Positions 1 through 8,483 of a DNA stretch of 11,623 nt are shown piece by piece; the stretch's first letter is position 1, and each line of letters starts with the position of its first letter. The stretch covers positions 1 to 11,623 of the forward strand of contig NZ_CAKUCL010000238.1 of the NCBI RefSeq assembly GCF_934643405.1. The letters run 5' to 3'. Source of the DNA: an uncultured Actinoplanes sp. (GTDB lineage Bacteria; Actinomycetota; Actinomycetes; Mycobacteriales; Micromonosporaceae). A program made the position numbers and the translations under genes. Below the pieces are notes generated by a model. The model searched no databases. It was not told the DNA's origin and saw nothing but the letters and a program-made list of their open reading frames with translations.

Positions 1-9
1 CAGAGTCAT
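1..9 (-). CDS. Possible start of a divergent gene, cut by the window edge
   Basis: Only three codons (Met-Thr-Leu) are visible, so no product can be named. The ATG is preceded, 5 nt away, by a run of six G on the minus strand (complement of 15-20) that could act as a weak ribosome binding site. A TATTCT box on the minus strand (complement of 29-34) fits an actinobacterial -10 element. I see no good -35 element. The call rests on these signals only and could be chance. Confidence 0.2.
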
Positions 10-105
10 CGCCGCCCCCCGCGGCAGCAGAATAGCGGTGCGGAACACCCCGGTGCCTTGTCCACCGGGCGGCAGCGCGGCGGGCGGGTGCCGGCCCCGA
101 CGCCA

Positions 106-111
106 TAGGCT
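106..111 (+). promoter_or_regulatory. Putative -10 box of a leaderless aldO promoter
   Basis: TAGGCT matches the actinobacterial TANNNT -10 pattern and ends 7 nt before the ATG at 119, so transcription would start at or within a base or two of the start codon. There is no Shine-Dalgarno sequence before this ATG, which fits leaderless translation. No convincing -35 hexamer is visible at the right distance. Confidence 0.4.
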
Positions 112-118
112 GGTGCCC

Positions 119-1375
119 ATGAGCGAGCGCGTCACCAACTGGGCCGGCAACGTCGTCTTCGGCGCCCGGCACCTCCACCGGCCCACCACCGTCGAGCAGG
201 TTCAGGAGCTGGTCGCCCGGGGCGGGCCGATCCGGGTGCTGGGCAGCGGGCACTCCTTCAACCGGATGGCCGACACCACCGGCGACCTGATCACGCTCGC
301 CGGCCTGCCGCGGGTCGCCGAGATCAGCGAGGACCGGCGCTCGGTGCGCATCGACGGCGGCATCCGCTACGGCGAGCTGGCCGGCCTGCTGGAGAAGGAG
401 GGGCTCGCGCTGCACAACACCGCCTCGCTGCCGCACATCTCGGTGGCCGGCGCGATCGCCACCGCGACGCACGGCTCCGGCGTGCGCAACGGCAACCTCG
501 CCACCGCGGTCTCGTCGATCGACCTCGTCGACGGCACCGGCAAGGCGGTCACGCTGCGGCGCGGCGACGCCGACTTCGACGGCGCGGTCGTCGGCCTCGG
601 GGCGCTGGGCGTGGTCACCTCGCTCACCCTCGACGTGGTGCCGACGTTCCAGATCCGGCAGTACGTCTACGACGACGTCCCGCGCGAGCAGCTCGGCGCC
701 CACCTGGACGAGATGCTGGCGGACGGTTACAGCGTCAGCCTCTTCACCGACTGGACCGGCGTGAACATCAACCACGCCTGGCTCAAGCGTCTCGACCCGA
801 TCAGCGGCGACTGGTTCGGCGCGCACCCCGCCGACGGTCCGCGCCACCCGGTGCCGGGGATGCCCGCGGTCAACAGCACCGAGCAGCACGGCGTGCCCGG
901 GCCGTGGCACCTGCGGCTGCCGCATTTCCGCATGGAGTTCACCCCCAGCTCGGGCGAGGAACTCCAGTCCGAATATCACGTGGCGCGCGCGCACGGACTG
1001 GCCGCCGTCGACGCGGTGGCCGCCATCCGCGAGCAGGTCGCGCCGGTTCTGCAGGTCTGCGAGATCCGCACGATCGCCGCGGACGAGCTGTGGCTGAGCC
1101 CGAACTACCACCGCGACAGCCTGGCCCTGCACTTCACCTGGATCGCCGACACCGACGCCGTACTGCCGGTGGTCTCGGCCCTGGAGGCGGCGCTGGCGCC
1201 GTTCGACGCCCGCCCGCACTGGGGCAAGGTCTTCACGACCAGCCCCGAGACCTTGCGTACGGCGTGGGAGCGCTTCGGCGACTTCCAGGCTCTCGTGCGC
1301 CGGTACGACCCCGAGGGCACCTTCCGCAACGAGTGGCAGGACCGGATTCTCGGGGTGCCCGAGCGCCTCGCGTAG
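119..1375 (+). CDS. aldO: Alditol oxidase (FAD-dependent, AldO family)
   Basis: Predicted cytosolic flavoenzyme of the VAO/PCMH type that oxidises the terminal hydroxyl of polyols such as xylitol or sorbitol with O2, giving the aldose and H2O2. The 418 residues match the length of Streptomyces coelicolor AldO, and the N-terminus (VTNWAGN) matches closely as recalled. The FAD-binding half holds GSGHSFN, whose His45 corresponds to the covalently flavinylated His46 of AldO, and SLPHISVAG (103-111). The C-terminal half carries CEIRT (Glu315, Arg317) and HWGK (Lys370), matching AldO substrate-site residues Glu320, Arg322 and Lys375. I chose the ATG at 119 over an upstream in-frame GTG at 38 because the homologue starts there and the extra 27 residues are low-complexity. 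It is separated from ftsH by 80 nt and probably transcribed alone. The exact polyol is not determinable. Confidence 0.93.
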   Translation: MSERVTNWAGNVVFGARHLHRPTTVEQVQELVARGGPIRVLGSGHSFNRMADTTGDLITLAGLPRVAEISEDRRSVRIDGGIRYGELAGLLEKEGLALHNTASLPHISVAGAIATATHGSGVRNGNLATAVSSIDLVDGTGKAVTLRRGDADFDGAVVGLGALGVVTSLTLDVVPTFQIRQYVYDDVPREQLGAHLDEMLADGYSVSLFTDWTGVNINHAWLKRLDPISGDWFGAHPADGPRHPVPGMPAVNSTEQHGVPGPWHLRLPHFRMEFTPSSGEELQSEYHVARAHGLAAVDAVAAIREQVAPVLQVCEIRTIAADELWLSPNYHRDSLALHFTWIADTDAVLPVVSALEAALAPFDARPHWGKVFTTSPETLRTAWERFGDFQALVRRYDPEGTFRNEWQDRILGVPERLA

Positions 1376-1417
1376 CCGGGGTATTTGTACAGGGAATGAA
1401 ATGGCGCACGTCACGCT

Positions 1418-1438
1418 GGGGTCTGCCGGTCAGACCCC
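1418..1438. repeat. Perfect inverted repeat between aldO and ftsH
   Basis: Arms GGGGTCTG and CAGACCCC (8 bp, perfect) flank a 5-nt loop. The element lies 43 nt after the aldO stop and ends 5 nt before the putative ftsH -10 box, so it covers the place where a -35 element would lie. It could be a short terminator for aldO (no T-run follows) or an operator controlling ftsH. I recognise no known heat-shock operator such as CIRCE or HAIR in it. Confidence 0.55.
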
Positions 1439-1443
1439 GGGGG

Positions 1444-1449
1444 TAGCTT
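1444..1449 (+). promoter_or_regulatory. Putative -10 box of a leaderless ftsH promoter
   Basis: TAGCTT fits TANNNT and lies 6 nt before the ATG at 1456. No purine-rich ribosome binding site precedes that ATG (the intervening bases are TCCTCC-like pyrimidines), so a leaderless mRNA is the simplest reading. The spacing is nearly identical to that before aldO. Confidence 0.4.
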
Positions 1450-1455
1450 TCCTCC

Positions 1456-3525
<2,070 letters not shown>

Positions 3526-3540
3526 CCGCACCGCACTCCG

Positions 3541-3570
3541 GACGGCCCCGCCCGCACCGGCGGGGCCGTC
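3541..3570. terminator. Strong GC-rich hairpin downstream of ftsH
   Basis: Perfect 12-bp arms (GACGGCCCCGCC and GGCGGGGCCGTC) flank a 6-nt loop, starting 15 nt after the ftsH stop codon. There is no long T-tract, which is common for actinobacterial terminators. Being symmetrical, it could also stop minus-strand transcription reading in from the right. Confidence 0.75.
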
Positions 3571-3967
3571 TCCGCTGCCCGCCGCGCGGCCTCATGGGCT
3601 GTCACCATGCCGACCGTGGTCAGGGCAACGGCTGCGCCGGCGACGCCCCACCACGCCCCGCAGCCGTCGGTGCACGAGGCGATGCGCTTGGCGGTCGTGG
3701 CCGAACGGGCTCGTAGAACGGAACGAGGGAAATGGGTGACGGCGTGACCACACTGCGCGGAATATCCGGCCTGGCGATGATTCCCATGGCCCCGCCACCC
3801 CGTTGCCGGAAGACGCCTCGCGGGGCCGGCATCGCGCCGGCTCACCGCCGAACATCGACCTTGCGCGTTCCATTTCCCGGCTGTTGAGCCATCGCCCGGC
3901 ACCATCACGGGGGTACCAATTCTGTGCCAGAAATGGCCGGCCGAGGACGCGACGCCCGGCCCGCCGG
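3571..3967. other. Intergenic stretch of about 400 bp without a supported gene
   Basis: It lies between the ftsH hairpin and the end of the minus-strand run. On the minus strand, 3716-3573 reads as a protein-like stretch with G/C-rich third positions, including KRIASCTDGCGAWWGVAGAA and a hydrophobic segment. No ATG, GTG or TTG opens that frame just upstream, and the frame runs on through the hairpin and into the antisense of ftsH. It may be a decayed gene fragment or chance. A short hairpin is present at 3823-3843. From 3844 to 3967 I see only a 5-bp TTCTG/CAGAA inverted repeat near 3918-3930, which is probably incidental. Confidence 0.5.
3823..3843. terminator. Possible terminator hairpin for the minus-strand operon
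   Basis: GCCGGC arms (3825-3830 and 3836-3841) flank a 5-nt loop and can be extended by a G-T and a G-C pair to 8 bp. It lies about 125 nt beyond the stop codon of the last minus-strand gene. No T-tract follows. The strength and position make it plausible but not compelling. Confidence 0.35.
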
Positions 3968-5149
3968 TCAGCCGCCGTCGAGCAGGCGCAGGTATTCGGC
4001 GTACGGATGCCTGCCGCCGATGACGTTCAGGATGGCGTTGCGGTGCGCGGCGGACGCCCACAGCGCCACCTCCCACTTCTCCGCCCCGCCGAAGGCCCGG
4101 GCCAGGGCGGCACGCTGCGAGCGGGACAGCACACGCTCCGGCCTGCGGAGCATGTCGCGCTCGCGCAGCATGGCGGCGTGGAAGGCACCGACCGCGTCCT
4201 CGTACGCCTCGCCGGCCACCGCGCGCAGCACGTCGAACTCGAAGATGTGCAGGTCCGCCTCGGTCTCCCAGTGGCCCGGGGGCCGGTCGCGGCCGGGGAC
4301 CGCCGGCACGCCCCGGGCGCGGCGCGCCTGGCACAACAGGGCGGCCCCACCGCCGAGGCGGCTGGTTCCGGCAGGCAGCCGGACCGTGCGCATCGGCTCC
4401 GCCGTGATGACCTCCACCGAGTCCGCGTAGAAGGGCAGCCGCCGGGTCCGGGCCGGGTCCGGCACCAGGCACAGGCCGTCGGGGTAGGGCACGCCGGGCC
4501 GCAGGCGCAGCGGGGACTCCGGGGGCACGCGACCGGCCGGCCGCAGGGCGATCACCGCGCTGTCCACCCCGGCGACCGGCAGCCCGAGCAACGCCCGGGT
4601 GCGCAGGAACGCCAGGGTCGCGGCCGCTGCGGCCCGATCCCCGGCCACCTCCGCCGCGGCGGCCAGCAGGCCCCGGGCGGTGGCGAGACGCCCCCGCACG
4701 TCCACCTCGGCCTCCTGAGGCGTCCCGTACAGGCTCAGGACCTCGGCCGGCAGCGGGAACAGGCTCGCGAAGCGGGAATGCCGGTCGCAGTCGGCGTCCG
4801 CGTGCGGGTCGCCGTCCTGCGCGGCGCACGAGCCGCGCCACGGCGAGTCCCGCCCCGGCCGGGCGAGAACCAGGTGCGGGCGCCGGCCGGTCCGCAGCAC
4901 CGCCTCGTACTGCCGCCGCAGGTCGTCCGGCGGCAGCACCGCCGCCACCGCCTCGAGGATCGCGCAGTGCGGGCAGTCATCGGTCACCCGGTACGGCACG
5001 GGCTGACCGACACCGGGCTCCTCCCACCGGACGACGACACCGCCGGACCCGGGCGCCAGATGCAGCACGTCCGCGGCCGTACGCCGCCGGGCCGCCGACA
5101 CGATCTCGTCGAGGAACCGGCGTTTGGTGAGAACCCGCACCCCTGGCAT
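3968..5149 (-). CDS. Hypothetical protein, 393 residues, with a CPHC motif
   Basis: I do not recognise this protein. The frame is credible: strong G/C third-position use, an ATG preceded by a GGGGAAAG-type ribosome binding site, and a position at the end of a same-strand run. No signal peptide or membrane segment is visible, so it is probably cytosolic. Features seen are a basic N-terminal helix (about 9-24), Cys59-Pro-His-Cys62, further Cys108 and Cys121 in an Asp/His-rich stretch that could complete a metal site, an Ala-rich helical region (152-185), and a helical C-terminus (about 305-392) rich in charged and aromatic residues. CPHC is the active-site sequence of DsbA, but I see no thioredoxin-fold context around it. 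It starts 52 nt after the Gfo/Idh/MocA gene, a wider gap than elsewhere in the run and one holding an inverted repeat, so it may have its own promoter. Confidence 0.75.
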   Translation of the reverse strand: MPGVRVLTKRRFLDEIVSAARRRTAADVLHLAPGSGGVVVRWEEPGVGQPVPYRVTDDCPHCAILEAVAAVLPPDDLRRQYEAVLRTGRRPHLVLARPGRDSPWRGSCAAQDGDPHADADCDRHSRFASLFPLPAEVLSLYGTPQEAEVDVRGRLATARGLLAAAAEVAGDRAAAAATLAFLRTRALLGLPVAGVDSAVIALRPAGRVPPESPLRLRPGVPYPDGLCLVPDPARTRRLPFYADSVEVITAEPMRTVRLPAGTSRLGGGAALLCQARRARGVPAVPGRDRPPGHWETEADLHIFEFDVLRAVAGEAYEDAVGAFHAAMLRERDMLRRPERVLSRSQRAALARAFGGAEKWEVALWASAAHRNAILNVIGGRHPYAEYLRLLDGG

Positions 5150-5158
5150 TCTTTCCCC
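5150..5158 (-). promoter_or_regulatory. Ribosome binding site of the 393-residue hypothetical gene
   Basis: The minus strand reads GGGGAAAGA directly before the ATG at 5149. This purine-rich stretch supports that ATG as the start. Confidence 0.5.
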
Positions 5159-5171
5159 GGCCGGCCGCCAA

Positions 5172-5186
5172 TGTCCATTACGGACA
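5172..5186. repeat. Small inverted repeat upstream of the hypothetical gene
   Basis: TGTCC and GGACA arms flank the 5-nt loop ATTAC in the 52-nt gap between the oxidoreductase stop and the next start. Two further pairs are possible after one mismatch. It is relatively AT-rich for this genome, as regulatory sites often are, and could be a small operator or promoter region. It could also be chance. Confidence 0.35.
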
Positions 5187-5201
5187 ATGAGCGGACGCGA
5201 C

Positions 5202-6131
5202 TCACTCCAGCGGCACCGGCAGTCCGCCGGCCGCAGCGGACCGGTACAGCGCCTCCACCGCCGCGACCGCCCGCCGTCCCTCCGCGAGAGTCGCCACCGG
5301 CTCGCCGCGCAGCAGCGCCTCGTACTGCCGGCGGAACGACGCCGTGTACTCCTGATCGCCGTCCACGGTCAGTACGCGCCGCCCGTCCACCGTCAGCCCC
5401 GACCCGTCGACCGTCAGCGTCCCCCGCGAGCACACGATCGTGGTCTCGTGGACGAACGACGGCGAGTCCACCAGCGTCAGGTGCGCCCGCAGGTTCCGGT
5501 TCAGGTACAACGTCGCCGCCGCCGAGGTCTCCACCGGCCAGCCGTCCGGCGCCGCGACCGTCCCGGCCACCTCCCGCACCGCGGCGTCCAGCAGCCACGA
5601 CGCCCGGTCGATGCTGTGCACGCCCACGAGCATCGCGATGCCGCCACCGGCGAGGTCCCGGTCGGCGAACCAGGCCGGCCGGTCGGCGCGCCGGTACGAG
5701 GTGGACCGCCGTTCGACGTACAGCAGCGGCTCACCCAGTCCCCCGAGCGCCGCCTTGGCGGCCCGGACCTGGGCGAAGAACCGCCCCTGCTGCCCGACGT
5801 GCAGCAGGTCACCGCCCGCCGCGATCATCCGGTCGCAGTCGGCGGCCGTGGTCGCGAGCGGCTTCTCCACCAGCACCCGCCGCCCGGCCTCGACCGCGCG
5901 CATCGCCATCGGCCGGTGCAGGGCGTGCGGCACCGCGAGCACCACCAGGTCGGCGAGCGCGAGCACCTCGTCGAGAGAGTCGACGGCCTCGCTCCGGTAC
6001 GCCGCAGCCAGCGCCCGGGCCCGCGACCCCGCCCGGTCGGCGACCGCCACGAGGCTCAACCCGTCCACCGCGGCCACCGCCGCCGCATGCCGCCAGGCGA
6101 CGTCCCCGGCCCCCACGATCCCCACCCGCAC
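5202..6131 (-). CDS. Gfo/Idh/MocA family oxidoreductase
   Basis: NAD(P)-dependent sugar, polyol or cyclitol dehydrogenase-like protein of 309 residues. The N-terminal Rossmann fold shows GIVGAGDVAWRH (4-15) with the dinucleotide-binding glycines, and an acidic Asp32 at the end of the second strand (VAVAD). The EKP motif (Glu89-Lys90-Pro91) gives the catalytic Lys. The family's GGGxLxDxGxH signature appears as GGGIAMLVGVH (162-172): His172 is kept, but the usual Asp is Leu168. The start is a GTG, chosen because the Rossmann strand begins immediately after it; only a GGGGG run about 12 nt upstream could serve as ribosome binding site. It follows the DUF624 gene by 27 nt and is likely part of the same transcript. 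It probably acts on the imported sugar or a derivative. The altered active site makes the exact reaction uncertain. Confidence 0.88.
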   Translation of the reverse strand: MRVGIVGAGDVAWRHAAAVAAVDGLSLVAVADRAGSRARALAAAYRSEAVDSLDEVLALADLVVLAVPHALHRPMAMRAVEAGRRVLVEKPLATTAADCDRMIAAGGDLLHVGQQGRFFAQVRAAKAALGGLGEPLLYVERRSTSYRRADRPAWFADRDLAGGGIAMLVGVHSIDRASWLLDAAVREVAGTVAAPDGWPVETSAAATLYLNRNLRAHLTLVDSPSFVHETTIVCSRGTLTVDGSGLTVDGRRVLTVDGDQEYTASFRRQYEALLRGEPVATLAEGRRAVAAVEALYRSAAAGGLPVPLE

Positions 6132-6158
6132 AGCCGGTACCGTACCCCCGATCGATCC

Positions 6159-6701
6159 TCAGCGCCGGGAGGCGATCACGGCCGCCGCGGACAGCCGGCG
6201 GGTGACCACGTGCAGGGCGAACAGCACGTATCCCACCAGCACCGGCACCAGCACCGGGTGCACCAGAACGGCGAGCACCGCAGCCACCGCCAGGACGGCC
6301 GCCGCCGAACAGACCGGGGCGGGGCGATAGGCGACCGCCGCGCCACCGGACCGTACGGCGAGCAAGCCCACAAAACCGGCGCCGGACGACGCTGCCGTGA
6401 GCACCGCCGCGGTTGCCGGGGCGCCGCCGGGCGCCGCACCTCGCCGCAGCGCCGCCACGTCCACCGCCACCAGCGTCGCGGCGAGCAGCACCAGCGGACC
6501 GGCCGCCAGACCGCGCACCAGACGCGACCGGAACGCCCGCCAGCAGTCCAGAAGGGACGGCCACCGGCCGTACGTGACCAGGTGGTGGACCGCCGCGCTG
6601 CCGGCGCCCACCGCCGCGCCCGCGGTGAGCACCGGCAGCGACAGCACCGTCACGACGATGCCGGCCAGGGCCAGGTCGGCGGCGTCCCGGAAACGGTTCA
6701 T
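6159..6701 (-). CDS. YesL-like DUF624 membrane protein
   Basis: Small integral membrane protein of 180 residues. A hydrophobic N-terminal segment with SLPVLTAGAAVGA (21-33) is followed by a cytosolic stretch containing LLDCWRAFRSRLVRG (50-64). This arrangement, with the Trp/Phe-containing amphipathic segment, is typical of the DUF624/YesL family, which is often encoded beside CUT1 sugar transporters. Three or four further hydrophobic segments lie at about 65-84, 98-117 and 130-166. The start ATG overlaps the stop of the upstream permease gene (ATGA), indicating translational coupling. The biochemical role of the family is poorly defined; an accessory function with the transporter is inferred from context. 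The length is slightly short for the family, and the C-terminal half is very Ala/Val-rich. Confidence 0.72.
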   Translation of the reverse strand: MNRFRDAADLALAGIVVTVLSLPVLTAGAAVGAGSAAVHHLVTYGRWPSLLDCWRAFRSRLVRGLAAGPLVLLAATLVAVDVAALRRGAAPGGAPATAAVLTAASSGAGFVGLLAVRSGGAAVAYRPAPVCSAAAVLAVAAVLAVLVHPVLVPVLVGYVLFALHVVTRRLSAAAVIASRR

Positions 6702-7522
6702 CCCTTCAGCCCGCTGGTGTTGATGCCCTCGACGAGCATGCGCTGGAACGCCACGAAGAACAGGAACACCGGGATCAGTGACAGCAGCGACATGGCGAAC
6801 ATCGGGCCGACCGCGCCCTCGCTGGTGGAGTCGATGAACAGGGTCAGGGCGACCGGCGCGGTGTAGTCCTTGAGGTCGGACAGGTAGACCAGCTGGCGGA
6901 AGAAGTCGTTCCAGGTCCAGATGAACGAGAAGATCGCCGTGGTCACCAGGGCGGGGCGGGACAGCGGCAGGATGACGTGGCGGAAGACGCTGTACGCCGA
7001 CGCGCCGTCGATCACCGCGGCCTCGTCGAGCTCCCGGGGGATGCCGCGCATGAACTGCACCATCAGGAACACGAAGAACGCCTCGGTGGCCAGGAAGTGC
7101 GGGACGAGCAGCGGCAGGTAGGGCCAGTCGCCGCCGACCCAGCCCAGGGTCCGGAACAGGATGTACTGCGGGATGATCAGTACGTGGCCGGGCAGCAGCA
7201 ACGTCCCGATCATGACGGCGAACCACAGGCCACGCAGGCGGAACCGCAGGCGGCCGAGGGCGTACGCGGCAAGCAGGCAGGACAATGTGTTGCCGACGAC
7301 GGTCAGCCCGGCCACCATCGCGCTGTTGACGAAGAAGCGGCCGAAGCCCACGTCGAACTTGCGCCAGCCCTCGGCGAAGTTGCCCGGGGTGAACTCGTGC
7401 GGCAGCAGGCCGATGTTGCTGACGATCTCCTCGGGGGACTTGACCGAGGTGGCCACCATCCAGACCAGCGGGTAGAGCACGACCGCCAGGATCGCGACGA
7501 GGACGACGAGGCGGGTTTTCAT
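6698..7522 (-). CDS. Carbohydrate ABC transporter permease (CUT1, MalG type)
   Basis: Inner component of a binding-protein-dependent sugar importer, 274 residues, six predicted membrane segments. The first segment (about 4-25) precedes the usual periplasmic loop (PEEIVSNIGLLP...NF). The EAA loop that contacts the ATPase is clear as EAAVIDGASAYSVFRHVILP (167-186). The C-terminal RMLVEGINTSGLKG ending is typical of MalG-type permeases. The ATG at 7522 is the natural start because it overlaps the stop of the preceding permease gene (ATGA) and gives the family length. Its pair is the permease directly upstream, and the binding protein is two genes upstream. No ATPase gene accompanies them. Confidence 0.95.
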   Translation of the reverse strand: MKTRLVVLVAILAVVLYPLVWMVATSVKSPEEIVSNIGLLPHEFTPGNFAEGWRKFDVGFGRFFVNSAMVAGLTVVGNTLSCLLAAYALGRLRFRLRGLWFAVMIGTLLLPGHVLIIPQYILFRTLGWVGGDWPYLPLLVPHFLATEAFFVFLMVQFMRGIPRELDEAAVIDGASAYSVFRHVILPLSRPALVTTAIFSFIWTWNDFFRQLVYLSDLKDYTAPVALTLFIDSTSEGAVGPMFAMSLLSLIPVFLFFVAFQRMLVEGINTSGLKG

Positions 7523-8478
7523 CGCTGCTCCGCATCCGAGTAGTGCACCCAGAACCGGCCGGTCGAGAACAACACGACGGTGATCAGGCCGACGACCACC
7601 AGGAACACCCACGCCATCGCCGAGGCGTAGCCCATGTCCAGCTCGGTGAAGCCCTTGAGGTAGAGGTCCAGGGTGTACATCAGGGTGGCGTCGACCGGGC
7701 CGCCGGTGCCGCCGGAGAGCACGAACGCCGAGGTGAAGCCCTGGAAGCCGTGGATGGTCTCGAGCACCAGGTTGAAGAAGATGACCGGCGACAGCATGGG
7801 CAGTGTGATGTGCCGGAACTGCCGCCACCCGCCGGCGCCGTCCACCGACGCGGCCTCGTACAGCTCGGCCGGCACCTGCTTGAGGCCGGCCAAGAAGATG
7901 ACCATCGGGGCGCCGAACTGCCAGACGGCCAGCAGCATCAGGGTGGGCAGCGCCCAGAACGGGTCGTTGACCCAGGGCGAGCCGTGCACGCCGAACAGCG
8001 CGAGGAACGAGTTGAACGCGCCCTCGCGGTTGAACATGCTGCGCCACACGATGGCCAGCGCCACGCTGCCGCCGAGCAGCGACGGCAGGTAGAACAGGCC
8101 ACGGAACAGCGCGATGCCGCGCAGCGTGCGGTTCAGCAGCATCGCCACGCCCAGGGCGGCGGCGAGTTTCAGCGGTACGGCGATGACCGCGAACGTCACG
8201 GTGACCCGTACGGCGTGCCAGTACGACGGGTCGGCGGTGAACATCCGGCGGTAGTTGTCCAGGCCGACCCAGGTCGACTCGGTCACCCCGATCAGCGGGC
8301 TGTAGTCGGTGAAGCTGAGGTACAGCGAGATGACCATCGGGATCGCGGTGATGCCGAGCAGGCCGAGCAGCCACGGGGACAGGAAGACGTAGCCGGCCAG
8401 GTTCTCGCGGCGCCGGCGGCGGGGAACACCCGCTTCCCGCCGCACGTCGGCGGGAAGCGGCGTCTGGGTGAGAGTCAC
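7519..8478 (-). CDS. Carbohydrate ABC transporter permease (CUT1, MalF type)
   Basis: Membrane subunit of the sugar importer, 319 residues. A short basic cytosolic N-terminus (to about 26, with five consecutive Arg) precedes NLAGYVFLSPWLLGLLGI, the typical first membrane segment of MalF/UgpA-like permeases. The EAA loop is EAASVDGAGGWRQFRHITLP (208-227). The start is a GTG at 8478, 5 nt after the stop of the binding-protein gene. There is no clear Shine-Dalgarno sequence, so translation probably depends on reinitiation by ribosomes finishing the upstream gene. A longer in-frame extension upstream is possible but would overlap the binding-protein gene deeply and is rejected. The 3' end overlaps the next permease by 4 nt. 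Confidence 0.94.
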   Translation of the reverse strand: MTLTQTPLPADVRREAGVPRRRRRENLAGYVFLSPWLLGLLGITAIPMVISLYLSFTDYSPLIGVTESTWVGLDNYRRMFTADPSYWHAVRVTVTFAVIAVPLKLAAALGVAMLLNRTLRGIALFRGLFYLPSLLGGSVALAIVWRSMFNREGAFNSFLALFGVHGSPWVNDPFWALPTLMLLAVWQFGAPMVIFLAGLKQVPAELYEAASVDGAGGWRQFRHITLPMLSPVIFFNLVLETIHGFQGFTSAFVLSGGTGGPVDATLMYTLDLYLKGFTELDMGYASAMAWVFLVVVGLITVVLFSTGRFWVHYSDAEQR

Positions 8479-8483
8479 GGTTC

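Noticed and set aside
38..118. GTG at 38 as the start of aldO
   Set aside because: The added 27 residues are low-complexity and absent from AldO as recalled. The ATG at 119 aligns with the known N-terminus and has a -10 box at leaderless distance.
1418..1438. Heat-shock operator (CIRCE or HAIR) upstream of ftsH
   Set aside because: The inverted repeat sequence does not match either consensus as I know them.
3592..3873. Minus-strand frames of 93 and 70 codons in the gap after ftsH
   Set aside because: Arg/Pro-rich translations without G/C third-position bias or a clear ribosome binding site. The more protein-like reading is in a third frame.
4961..4980. DsbA-like thiol oxidoreductase based on the CPHC motif
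   Set aside because: No signal peptide, no thioredoxin-fold pattern around the motif and no cis-Pro segment that I can recognise. The motif alone is not enough.
3803..6205. Plus-strand open frame of 800 codons
   Set aside because: It is opposite the hypothetical and oxidoreductase genes, which have proper motifs or ribosome binding sites. The translation is dominated by Arg, Pro and Ala, typical of a shadow frame.
5124..6866. Plus-strand open frame of 580 codons
   Set aside because: It is antisense to the Gfo/Idh/MocA and DUF624 genes, and its His/Arg/Gln-rich translation has no domain.
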